NCBI RefSeq assembly: GCF_000003605.2
Contig: NW_003111477.1
Coordinates: 202,657 to 226,784, forward strand
From: Saccoglossus kowalevskii
Lineage: Eukaryota > Hemichordata > Enteropneusta > Harrimaniidae
DNA: 24,128 nucleotides
Direction of reading: 5' to 3'
Shown: piece by piece, positions 10,692-21,238 of the stretch
Numbering within the stretch: the stretch's first letter is position 1
Layout of the letters: each line of letters starts with the position of its first letter
Notes under the pieces: model-generated
What the model saw: only the letters and a program-made list of their open reading frames with translations
Told to the model about the DNA's origin: nothing
Databases searched by the model: none
Program-made: the position numbers and the translations under genes

Positions 10692-10880
10692 GGGACGGAC
10701 CATTCGAAATCCTGGGGGCAGGAAGATTGTGTGAAAAAAAAATTCTATGATAATGCTTGAAGAAATTCCTACACTATATGCATGTAAAAATTAGAAAAAA
10801 AAAATTCCATATTAGATAGGGGAAAAAAGTAGGCTTCATTTTAATCTTCCTGGCCCCCAGGATATAAAATGGTCCGCCCC
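10692..10880. mobile_element. MITE with ~38-bp terminal inverted repeats and TTA target duplication
   Basis: The left end GGGACGGACCATT and the reverse complement of the right end GGGGCGGACCATT begin arms of about 38 bases that differ at about six positions including one indel; the arm core is ATCCTGGGGGC then AGGAAGATT. TTA stands immediately outside both ends (10689-10691 and 10881-10883). A 189-bp non-coding element with G-rich TIRs and a three-base TTA/TWA duplication is the pattern of PIF/Harbinger-derived MITEs; the superfamily is an inference from the duplication. It interrupts the LINE RT fragment, so it is the younger insertion. Confidence 0.8.
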
Positions 10881-11463
10881 TTAGTATTAGATTGACGAGA
10901 TTACATCAGCAGAGTGTAAGGTGGGTACTTGCATGTTTACATGCTTTATGCGTTGCGTACATACATTTTAATTTGACATAGTTATTTAGGCACATGCGCG
11001 TGAGGTTGTCAAAAACATCACTGTTTTATAGCGAATTTAAAGCAGCGTGAGGGTTAGGGCTCTTGGCGTGGGGATTTCAGTGTTATGATGTGTTGTTTAA
11101 TTTGCTGGTGATTCAGGGTGGATGAGCTGTGTTACTATAGGCAAAATTTCATAGAGACCTCCAAATCTTATAGTTAAGCTTGTTTGGCCCACACTGGTAT
11201 AACACTTACATATGAGAGCATCATGGGGGTGCTCAGGGGGTCTCAGGACTTTTATGTGATACACTTACGGCGGAAATTACCGTAGCTCGCCGAAGCCGTA
11301 ACTAATTTGTTTGTTTGTTGTGACGACTTTTTTTTTAAAGAGAAGCCCCAGTTTAATCAGGGAGCATTATTGTCAACTACTGAGTTGATGGTTCTGTTTG
11401 TAATGTACGTTCATATGAACGTGACCCCGAACAACAGAAACTACGGCTTATTGCTCAGTGTAT

Positions 11464-11513
11464 ATCAGACCACAGTCCCTCTATCAGATATGATAGAGGG
11501 ACTGTGATCAGAC
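11464..11513. repeat. Perfect 36-bp hairpin flanked by 7-bp direct repeats
   Basis: Arms CACAGTCCCTCTATCA (11471-11486) and TGATAGAGGGACTGTG (11491-11506) are exact complements around a GATA loop. ATCAGAC stands directly outside both arms (11464-11470 and 11507-11513). It lies in intron A. The arrangement looks like a tiny insertion with a target duplication or the product of a template switch. No gene function is known. Confidence 0.85.
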
Positions 11514-13060
11514 CGATGTTTTCCGAATGGAAAACGACCGCATTTGTGCCGCTTGGATTTTGCTCGTTCGTTTAGTTAAAAACGCCGCGCGCTCGCTCGC
11601 TCATACACCGATCAGTGTTACGTGAGTTGTCAAACCATCGTCTGATTGTATTTCTGAAAGTAGGGAATAATTTATTACGCTGCGGAAAATACAAAGTTAC
11701 ACTGATAAAACAGACGAAATTCATTTGCTATCGTGAATATTTTGTTGTTATTCGTAATAATGCGCTGAAGACCTTCATTACTGGAATTTACGAAACGTCG
11801 TTCTCAACTAGTCAGAGATTTCTTAGTGAGTCCAATCTAACATGGCAAAAATTACAAAACAAATTCGTGTGTCGAGAGTTGGAGGTATCTTTTGATGAGC
11901 CACCTGCTGCCGGAAATAGTACTTGTGCGAACTTCCAAAAAATGGGACACAATCCAATCCAATCTTGCCGACTGACTTTTTAAATATAGCCAAAAAACAA
12001 CTTATAGTTCGACAATTAGATATAGTGACACCGTTTGTAGTTCGTATTAAGTAAGCCAAAATAAAGTGTCTAGACATATTACCCGGGGACATAACACACA
12101 AAAGTCAGAAACAATGCAACAGGGTGTTATTTTATTGAACTCTTTTCGCTTTAGAAGTCAAACAATGATCGATCAGCCGGGTAGTTGTAAGAACTGCGGT
12201 GATTGGCAGATGGCTTGACGCCTTGGAAAAGTCCAAAAGTGGCCGGTAATTCCCGTTAACGTATTGTAAGAGTACGATAGCTACCAGTTAATAACTACGA
12301 CGGAATCGAAGGTGGTTCGTAGCTAGGTGTTTATCTGTGATGAATCTGTCAATATTCGGGAGTTAAACTATAGATAGGACGCTTGTACAATATATCCCTA
12401 CCATAGACATTGTGTTTTTTTTTTTATTGTGAAAGTTTAAACAAACTTTTATCTGATTTGAACTTGGTGCTTTTTAAATATCATTCATGATCAGTTGTCT
12501 GTTTAAATCAAACATGGGCAACATCCGAAGATAAAATGTTGACTTTTCTTGTAGGATGAAATATATTTCGCTAATATATTGCTGTGAAGATGTTACTATT
12601 ATTTGGCGAGTTTTGAGTTTGAACTGATTTTTCGTCTTTATATGTTTGTATACGTGCCTGTAATTTCGATTTTAAACGAGTACTCAAACATACCACAAAT
12701 ACTGAATTGCTTGTGGTCGACGAAGTGTTTTGTGAATTTAACAAAGACGTGCTGCCTATTCCCCTGAGGTTAAAAACCCATACAATTGTTAAATTACAAA
12801 GTATATCCGATTACATAATTATCTCCCTGGGTTTCGTTCCTCACGTTGAGAATGTGTCTACAATATCAATGGATATCTCAGATCATCTGCTTTAATATGC
12901 AAACAGGACATAGCGCCAACAATAAAAAATACAGATCCATACATCTCGTGGTCTCCCTGGTCAAAAGATGAATAGAACCAAACCTATGTTGATGTTATAC
13001 AGTCCAACATACGGTAAAAGTAGATCTTGCTTAGTTTGTAGATTGGAATAAAGTTGGTCA

Positions 13061-13108
13061 AGCTTTTCTCAGACTAGTAATACTTGCATTACTAGTCTGA
13101 GAGCTGTT
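13061..13108. repeat. Perfect 34-bp hairpin flanked by near-identical 7-mers
   Basis: Arms CTCAGACTAGTAAT (13068-13081) and ATTACTAGTCTGAG (13088-13101) are exact complements around a six-base loop. AGCTTTT and AGCTGTT abut the outer ends, matching at six of seven positions. Same intron and same architecture as the hairpin at 11471-11506, but unrelated arm sequence. Confidence 0.8.
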
Positions 13109-13706
13109 GGAGGCATAGATTCGATATTCAGTTGAATAGCATTGCCATGAAATGTCGGCAGCGACGGTGGTGGACATGATTCAATGTGACTAGGCGCAAA
13201 AAAAAAGAAAATTAACACTTCTTTGCTGGAACAGGAAACGATACATCCAACATGGAGTAAAAGCCAGATTACTTGAATGAAACCCAATTCTTTTCTATCA
13301 AACACTCAATTAAGAGTTGTTCGATACAAACTTGTAATGAGGTAGTGGTGTCATCAGCGACACTTTGGATCTAATCTAATTTTGAATAATGTCTTCAGCC
13401 AGGAAAGTGATTATCCAACGTTCCTCTGATTAAATACGAAATGGCAATATCAATACATCGATCTTCATCGTATGACGCGGAGATTGGACGAGACATGCAC
13501 AAAACAATTCCAGAAAAATGGACGAATTTGTAAATAAAGTATTGAAAAAAAATATAACCTGTGTTGAAGACGAACATCATTTCATTTGCAATTAGATCAA
13601 CACAATGGACATAATTATATCCTCTGAAATGTGTCTACATGCTGTTTTTTGTCTTAACAAGGAAATTGCCATTCTTATTGAAATATGTTTCGTTTTCTAT
13701 TTGTAG

Positions 13707-15706
13707 GAGTCGGAGTGGATGATATGTTTATAATGATAGCATCATGGCGGACAACGTCACCCCGTACCAGCGTACCTGATCGAATGGCGGAGACCTTCTC
13801 AGAAGCAGCGCTCTCTATAACGATAACAAGCATTACTGATGTATTGGCGTTCGGCATCGGAGCTATTTCAACCTTTCCTTCTGTTCAAATATTCTGTTGT
13901 TATTGTGGGGTTGCCATTCTATTTGACTATATTTACCAAATTACTTTCTTTGGGGGTTGCATGGCTTTGATTGGACGGCGGGAACGACAAAATAAACACT
14001 GCCTTACGTACGTAAAAGTGTTACCTAAAAGGGAGTCTACGTCGCGATGTTACCGGTTATTCTGCGCCGGCGGTATTAGTTACAGTACAGATTGTGATGA
14101 CGTGATTCAGGATCACTCAATTATGACTTTTTTCAACAAATATTACGGCCCGTTTGTCACTTTGACGTGGGTGAAGGTGATTACGGTGATTTTATATGTT
14201 GCATATGTAAGTGTTGCTATTTGGGGAAGTTTCTATGCGAGTGAGGGGATACAGCTAAGCCAACTCGCTCGTGAAGACTCTTCTGACCCTAATGGCCTGA
14301 CATATTATGAACTTGAAGAGAGTTATTTTAACGAATATGGACCAGTTATACAGGTCATTGTCACCACACCTCAAAATTATTCTAACATGTCTACTGAACA
14401 TGAAATCGAACGTGTCCTCGCTATGTACAGAACAAATAGGTATTTCTACGATACGGAATATTCCACGCAGTCATGGCTCAGAGATTACGTAGAGTTTCTC
14501 AACAAAAGTGGACTGACTTACCCGGACGAGGACACTTTTGTTTCTCACTTAAGGAGTTATTTTCTGACCAATCCGTTATACGAACATTACAAACCAGACA
14601 TTGCCATCACCAACAACACCATCACGTCCTCACGATTTTCCGTGCAATCTCGATACGTTAAAAATGTTAAATCGGCCCAGAATTTTTTGCATCAATCCAG
14701 AAAAACAGCCGAGGATTCAAGCCTCCCTATGATTGCGTATCATCCGTCGTTTGTATTCAACGACCACGTTGACGTTATTCTACCCAACACCATACAAAAT
14801 ATTGCGATAGCCGCTAGCGCTATGTTAGTTGTTTCGTTTCTTCTTATTCCTCAACCGATTTGTGCGTTTTACGTCACGCTCACTGTCGCGTCCATAGTTG
14901 TTGGCGTCATAGGTTATATGTCATTATGGAGTGTTGGTATAGACTTCGTGTCCATGGTAACAATCGTAGTCTGTATTGGTTTCAGCGTTGATTACTCGGC
15001 TCATATGACGTATGCGTTCGTCATTTCCAATCGGGATACTCGCAACGGCCGTACTATCTACGGTCTGTATTTACTTGGTTTACCAGTTGTACAAAGTGTG
15101 GCTTCCACCATCATCGCCATAGCTCCCTTGTCAACTGCCAACACTTACGTTTTCAGAGCAGTCTTCAAGACGGTATTTTTGGGTATTTTCTTTGGTGGTC
15201 TTCATGGTATTTTATTTCTACCTGTTCTTTTATCGCTCGTCGGTCCCAATAAATCACAATCATCGAAACCCAAAGCGGACGAGGAGGGTGCTCTTGGGAA
15301 ACGAAGGTTACGTATGTGGATGAAAGACCACAGAAAGGAACCACCAGAAAAACGATGTCAAATTAAAATTACACCCCGCAAAGTTAACTTTGTGAATGAC
15401 AATATCGATAAGTTTCAATTTGATGGTCAGATTGTTTTGGGGGAAAATAACAACCCAGGCTTCAGCAATGTTTGTTGTTCGCGTAGCGATGAATATGGTT
15501 ATTCGTCTCCAATCATCCCACCCAAGACTCGAGACTGTGAAGAAATCGGAGCAAAGACCGTTGTTGTGGCTGACAGATTCGGGTCGCGCGCTAACTCCGG
15601 CAATGGCTGTGTTATTCCATACCAAAAGCATGACTTGGCACCCAATATTGTTGCGATTGATAAAGGTTATGTACTGTACATCTCAAATACATACATACAG
15701 AAGTAA
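13707..15706 (+). CDS. Gene A exon 2: Patched domain-containing protein (PTCHD3/ptr-like), C-terminal part
   Basis: Completes gene A (999 residues in all). It opens in TM4 with GVGVDDMFIM (334-343), the Patched/RND GxxxD-type motif, and continues with TM5 (about 371-390) and TM6 (about 394-422), which finish the sterol-sensing-like domain. A cytoplasmic Cys-containing linker, TM7 (about 485-507) and the second large extracellular loop (about 512-692) follow, then TM8 to TM12 (about 694-845). TM10 carries GFSVDYSAH (758-766), the second-half counterpart of the GxxxD motif, so both proton-relay-like aspartate sites are present. The last 150 or so residues form a basic then polar cytoplasmic tail of low complexity with no domain I recognise. 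The frame is intact. The stop TAA overlaps an AATAAA at 15706-15711. Both motifs and the length suit an active PTCHD-type protein, but the substrate is not known. Confidence 0.92.
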
Positions 15707-16313
15707 ATAAAGTCACATTGAAGTCTGGTTCATGGATATCTAGCCTGTAAATGACGTTAGTTTGAAAAGTTGATTTTTTAAATATAATTAGGCAGAAGCA
15801 GGTACACATCACGTCTGTTTTGTAGTTTCATATTCAGACAATAAATGAAAATCATCATTTGTTGCCATGGAAATCCATAAATTACATACTCAGACCCCAT
15901 ATATGGAAATTACATTTTGACAAACGTTTATGAATTCCAAGTTCAGAGCAATTCCTTTTTTTTTATTATTGCCGATTATCTTCCATTTATAACAAAACAA
16001 GTAGTTACATTTCATATTGTAGAACACACAAAGATAATCATCGCGAACCTGTTTTGTTGTTTTCTGTGGTTAATTAACTATTTTTTTTTTTTTATTTCAT
16101 TTTAATGTGTTTTGGTTTCCCAAAGTGTGTGACGTGTTCGATGTCTTACAGTTTATGTAATTGGAATTATCAAACTAGCCTCTGATATTATTATAATGCG
16201 CTTACATGATTTGAAATACATATATGTTTACAATTAATTTTCACTTGTTTAGTAATTGATGAAATGCAAAACTTATGTACTAGTAAAGTCATGGTCATCT
16301 GAATACAAATAAA
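15707..16313 (+). terminator. Probable 3' UTR of gene A with poly(A) signals
   Basis: AATAAA occurs at 15706-15711 (overlapping the stop), 15840-15845 and 16308-16313. The last is followed within about 20-40 bases by a GT-rich tract (TTGTTTGTCGTTTTCGTGTC), the best match to a complete cleavage site. The actual site is not known. Confidence 0.4.
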
Positions 16314-18579
16314 ATATTATATATGAAACACATTGTTTGTCGTTTTCGTGTCAAGCTTAGATTACGCATGTGGGTGTATGGAGCGAAAATGAACAGAATT
16401 GTATTTTTGATCCACTTTCTCGACTAAAATGTGTATTCTATAAAAAGCTGTCCCTACGACCTTACAATTCTAGAACGGCGATTGTTATTTTAGACAGTCC
16501 TGATACAAAATGCACCATCGGTGAAAACGTAACGTAAACGTGTAGAGAACGCGAATTAAGTCGCCGTGACTCGGTTTTATCTTTAAAAAAACTGCGGACA
16601 ACGTAATGGTATTACTAAGCAGAGCTACCCATTAACTCACGGATAACGATTTCACGGATAACGATTTCAGGCCACCATATGTGTGTATCTCACCGGACTG
16701 AGTAGAAAAGGACATGGTGCCTAATAATCGTGCATGATAAATCGCGATGCCAGTGACTGACCAAGTATTGCGCCGTAGAATTATCGTCGATATATTATTT
16801 TTTTTGTATGTTCTTTCCAGCGCTTCATTCACCTGCGTTCATACCATGGCACGACATTTATACATGTTGTGGAAAATACTGGTATATTTGATACTATGGT
16901 ACGCCCCCTCCCTTGACACATGTTTATTTTTAGATAGGGTGTATAGCCAACTGTCCACTCCTGTGACCTAGTCTAGTTGCACGGTGATTGTGAAATACTT
17001 TAGAATACACCAGTCATCGCTTTGTACCCACGGAATTGAATGTGAGATCATTGACCTACTGCCTTTTTTTCTAATTTACATATCTCGGATAAAAAGTAGA
17101 TTATACCAGTACTAAAACTGGCATTCCGTATACTCCGATTTGTCTGATATTTCGAGATAACCAATCATTTAGTTAGACACCCTAATCCAGTTGTAACGGT
17201 TATCATTGCGTTATAATCATTGATCTAGGAGCCGACCTGACCGGGTCCTGTGTAATATCTTGAATGTTGATTTCTCACGTCACTGAGTTGTTCTATGCGT
17301 GCAGAGTTTCTCAGCAGGAGAATAGCAGTGCCGTCACGTGCTGACACACGCTGTACACATGCATGACTTAAAATTGTTGTGCGGTTGTTTCATCTGTGTG
17401 GCAGAAAGGCAGGAGGGCGCCGATCTACGAAGTTGTCCACCGGAGAGTGATGATTTTTTTTTTTTTTTTGAACATCGATCGATTTTTTTTTGATTGCATT
17501 TATTTCCCTATATGTACACCATTCATGTCTCCTCTAAGTGACTAGCGCCCCCTATTGTCCGTAAATTAAATAAGATAATCCTTATCGTTTTTATTGCTAG
17601 GTCCATTTCCTTCCTTGCACGGTAATATGCAGCGGAAAAGAAGTCAAACGTATATTAATAGACCTGTACATAAGATAATTTCTCAGCTCGTCCCATGTTT
17701 ACGTCACAATACACCTTGACCTTCGATAACAACCGACGTATGATTATTGGATAATTACTGGCCGGTGAGCATTATTGAGTCTACCGTGGAGTACTAGTAT
17801 ACAAATACAGATTCAATGAATTTACATTTACGCAGAACATTCATAGAGCAATTATCAGGTGTGCTGATTGTATAGAAGTACCATTTCAGTGTGAAATCGA
17901 TACAACGTTAAACTAGCGCCGAGAACAGTGGCTAGTGGCGTGGTATCAAGTCGGTCAGTAACTTGCAGACGCTCCCTCGAGCGCGAGAATGTGGGGAGGA
18001 GCAAAATTAATTGCTTCAATGTAAAATAACCTTGTACCGCATTTTCTGCGTGGCTTTAAACATTTCTAACTAATGGGCAAATAGACCTACAAAACCCACT
18101 AAAAATACACTGAGAAAAGTATTATTCATTATGATTTCCGTGTAATTTTCCTACAGTATATTTAACTGTTAAATCTGAAACAGAGATTTGTACGAGGCTT
18201 AATTGTTATTGCAAACTCAGACCTCTTTAGTGGTCTGAGTTGAAAATCACACACGGTATATGTTGTTTTCGTAAGAATTTTTTTTCAGCTAATAAATGTA
18301 CAACTTTCTGAAAAGTAATAAATAACTTTCTTTTACTAAGTATCTTTAAACATAAACCGTATATATGTATGTTAATTAAAGGGCAGTGATCTTCGCGCAG
18401 CGCTTGTGCGAAATATATGGGTCTCATATAAATAAAGATGGCGTCTTTGACTTTTGCACAGATCAACGAGTACAAACTGGGACGTTACCAGGCTTTAATT
18501 TAATTTTATTATATTTTTGTAGGTGATTTGAAGGTATCGAAGAAGTCACCGGCGGTTATTAGTGCAAGTCGCGGCCAGG
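16314..18579. other. Intergenic stretch, no gene recognised
   Basis: Between genes A and B no frame shows a known domain. The stretch holds a 15-bp tandem duplication (CACGGATAACGATTT at 16638-16652 and 16653-16667), a long T-run at 17454-17469 with a second at 17483-17491, and a weak 10-bp-arm hairpin at 18214-18241. Confidence 0.6.
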
Positions 18580-18690
18580 TCAAACCTTATACTTGTGATT
18601 TTCATTAGAAGAGCGTATTGGATTGTGGGAAAATCAATGTCTCTCAACACAAATGTCGCACATGCGCAGTGCGACGACCACACCCTTTAA
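18580..18690. repeat. Dispersed repeat, copy 2 (pairs with 1-105)
   Basis: Same orientation as copy 1 and about 80% identical by eye, ending at the same CTTTAA. Unlike copy 1, the sequence beyond CTTTAA has no LINE-like frame. This fits a 5'-truncated LINE tail or a short repeat that shares the tail. Confidence 0.6.
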
Positions 18691-20069
18691 AATGCCAGGC
18701 TCATTTACATACACAACGACATTTGTATACATAATAACCCCTAACAGTAACTACCCAGCACCCCAATTTAATTGTATATCCCAGTCTTGTTAACTTTTAA
18801 AAACAAAAACAAAAACAAAAGAAATATACTATACACTATCTATGTCCCCCTGGTCCACCCAAACGAAATTTGTTTGAGATATTACATTCATACTGCCCTG
18901 CAGAATCCACCTGCTGTTATACACCAAGTCGGGTCCAGCTTCAACCACTGCATACAAACCACAATCAGTTGGCGTACAATTAATTTACCGATTTTTAATA
19001 TATGGGGAAGCCATCTTGAATACGGCTTGAAACTAAACGGAGACAAGCTCAGAAACGTGTTTTTTTCAGATTTCTACAAATCAATGTGAGCAAATACCAA
19101 GCTTTCATAGCCAGGCGATCCATTGGGGTAACATGAAGCTAACCCCTAACCAAATTCGGCCGAATTTTTCATTTTTGTTTGGGAAGATTCACTTGCATAC
19201 GACCACCTCATTGCAGGAAGAAGCTAGAACACTTCACTGTCTTATAGTTCATAGAATACGTCTTTCGATGTAACAATGGAATTCATCTCAATTACGCATG
19301 CGCACTGGTTGTTTTGACACGTACATTGTTGTTACACACTTACCACAGTCCCTCTTCAGGGCTCATACCACTAATTGAATTTCTATAGACGACAATGTTA
19401 ACATATGAAGAGATTGCTATATGAAAATGATGAAGAAAGTTGAAAACATGACTCAAAAATGGGAAATCAACATGCCAGTAATCAACTATAAGAAAAAAAA
19501 ACTAACATGTTTGGAGCACCTGAGAAAACAAATACTTTTAAAATGTCATTGGTTCTTGCAAGGCATTTAAAACAGGCAGCCATTGGTTGATTAGTTGCAT
19601 GATACCTTGAGTGACTGTGCACGTACGTATAACAATCTGCGCTGTGCTTATGGTTTTGATTTTTCATCTAACCAATGTTGTTGCGTTTCCCGTTCATGCA
19701 ACCTTTTAAGTTTATAATGATAAATCAGACGGTTTGGTCTACAGTAATAGTATCGAACAACATGTTTGCGACTATAATTTGATAGAATACACACTTGGAA
19801 TCACACTTGGGTCCTCTGGCAATTTCACCGTATGTGCCTTATTTATGTTAATGACAGTGAAAATGTCAGTTTCATTTCAATGTAATTTTAATTTCAATAT
19901 GTTAAAGAATGCCTATAACTCCTCATAAGTGATTAAAATAATTACATAACAATGTAAACATGCACTCACAAACAAACCGCACCACAATATACGAATAATA
20001 ATTACCAAAAAAAAAAAAAAAACAATTATAAAATACAGATTCAAGATATAACACTGTAATAAGAAAAAG
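18691..20069. other. Intergenic stretch, no gene recognised
   Basis: No coding signal was found. It contains an AAAAAC microsatellite at about 18797-18819 and an A15 run at about 20008-20022. The frame at 18772-19089 (105 codons) has low-complexity ends and no recognisable family. Confidence 0.55.
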
Positions 20070-20660
20070 GAAAATTAAAATTTTAAAAAAAAAGTTAATT
20101 TTGGAAGAGTTGTCACACTCTCTTCTAGCAAGAACTTCCACTGTAAGCTATAAAGCGAACATGACATTATGAAGTGTTCATCTTCCCCCACTTCATTTTT
20201 CGGACACACCTCATATATATTTTTTTCCTTTGGGGCTTTTGGTCTGGTATGTATTCCTTTTTCAATTTGTAATTGGTTACTGAGTCGAAATATACTGAGA
20301 CATTCCCGAAGTTCTACATTCGATAACGTATGTTCTTAGCTTATGTTTATCTTTCTGGTTATTAATTTTATTTTTGTCGTTGAAAATTTCTTTTTTCAAA
20401 TGCAAATTGAATACTTTTTTTAATTCATTACCTATTATTCATACATCAGATTTTGAAATTGTACTCTTTTGGTCAATAATTTGTGGTAAATTTATTTTTT
20501 TCAAATGAGATTGTAGTGTGATATACCATTTTGTATTGATTTGTTATTGATTTTTTAAATTTAATTTGACACATTTATGGTCCGATTATAATATTTAGCT
20601 ATTTTTTTAAATAAAAACATTAAGTCGGAATCTGCCTAGTTCGCCACATATACCCATTTT
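20070..20660 (-). mobile_element. LINE ORF2 C-terminal remnant
   Basis: On the minus strand, LINE ORF2 tail marks appear in order: MGICGELGRFRLNVF at about 20656-20612, IAKYYNRTINVSN at about 20601-20563, KLRTYV at about 20342, then one frame open for about 80 codons (about 20325-20070) with ECLSIFRLSNQLQIEKG, EVCPKNEVGEDEHFIMSCSLY and FLLEESVTTLP. The last part is the Cys/His-type end of many animal LINEs (C-x-x-x-EVEDEHHF-x-x-C-x-LY). Frameshifts and stops break the upstream part, so it is not active. RT and endonuclease parts are missing. It ends about 250 bases before the shared promoter blocks of gene B. Confidence 0.7.
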
Positions 20661-20904
20661 AGGTGTATTTTTTTCGTATTTGTTTTGATAAATTAAGCAA
20701 GTGTAATGTTCTCGTTATTAATATTTTTGCTACTTGCTGAAAATATGAACTTGTCATTCTGTTGTCAAGCAGATTTTATATAGTGTTTTTTATCATTGTA
20801 AGAATGACATGTTATTTGTCTTCTATTATTTGTTTGTCAGTACAAAGGATACGAATTATTTTTTCCATTGTTGTTCTGGCCTTGAGTGCCGTCTTTTAGT
20901 TCTT

Positions 20905-21091
20905 CTGAATTTCAGCGGTTAGGTTCCAGTCGAAGCTTCGTCTTATTTGTTTTTTACCTGTCCTTGCAAGCATATTTATGACCTCACCGATCCAGATCTG
21001 ATAGGTAAAAAAAGGCGGTAGATATTTGATTCTAGCTAGGGATGAGTGTTGCGCACATAACCTTGAATAGTCTACCCTCCGGTTATATAAA
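20905..21091 (+). promoter_or_regulatory. Putative promoter of gene B with TATA box
   Basis: Carries the same ordered blocks as upstream of gene A: CTGAATTTCAG (20905), GTTCCAGTCGAA (20923), CAGATCTGAT (20993), AAGGCGGTA (21012), GAGTGTTGCGCA (21044), CCCTCC (21075), then TATATAAA at 21084-21091. A TATA box here predicts a start near 21115. The leader would contain short upstream frames at 21126, 21154 and 21184, the last ending past ATG 21188 in another frame, so ATG 21239 would be reached late. TTTCTTTTTAG at 21169-21179 could instead be a splice acceptor of a 5' UTR intron. Confidence 0.5.
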
Positions 21092-21238
21092 CGACATGTC
21101 GTCATGGGCGTCATCGCGGTTACAATGGGTGTTACGCAAAGCTAAACAAGTGTAATGAATCATTGAACTTTCTTTTTAGATCCATGAATGAATGGACCTC
21201 TATTGAAGGACTCGTTTAACGCCTGCCGTCTTTTCGAC

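Larger units (their letters stand above)
9485..13706 (+). other. Intron of gene A (phase 1, 4222 bp)
   Basis: Begins GTGAGT and ends with a pyrimidine-rich tract and TTTGTAG. Removing it joins codon G334 (one base from exon 1, two from exon 2) and restores GVGVDD, a family motif in TM4. The intron is 3.5 times longer than that of gene B and filled with unrelated DNA: a 37-bp tandem repeat, a LINE fragment, a MITE, two perfect hairpins and a 13-bp unit twice at 10286-10311. Only the last 28 bases match the other intron. Confidence 0.9.

Noticed and set aside
11407-11422. Perfect 16-bp palindrome ACGTTCATATGAACGT near the hairpin
   Set aside because: Chance expectation is about 0.4 in this window, so it is not convincing on its own.
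11615-11983. A 122-codon plus-strand frame inside intron A
   Set aside because: It begins with GTG instead of ATG, shows no recognisable domain, and lies amid mobile-element debris; no splice partner keeps the gene A frame. Not listed as a gene.
15308-15631. A 107-codon minus-strand frame opposite the gene A C-terminus
   Set aside because: Antisense shadow of a long conserved exon. The same holds for 13675-13857 and 23404-23586, which resemble each other only because the exons do.
17919-17950. Similarity between 17919-17950 and 5437-5470 (GCC-GAACAG-TGGCG)
   Set aside because: About 22 of 30 positions agree with no extension either way; too short to call a repeat family.
18214-18241. Hairpin with 10-bp arms sharing CTCAGAC with the one at 13068
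   Set aside because: Ten-base arms with free loop size are expected about once at random here, and it lacks flanking 7-bp repeats.
19344-19356. CCACAGTCCCTCT shared with the hairpin at 11470
   Set aside because: A 13-base match between two places in 24 kb is expected several times by chance.
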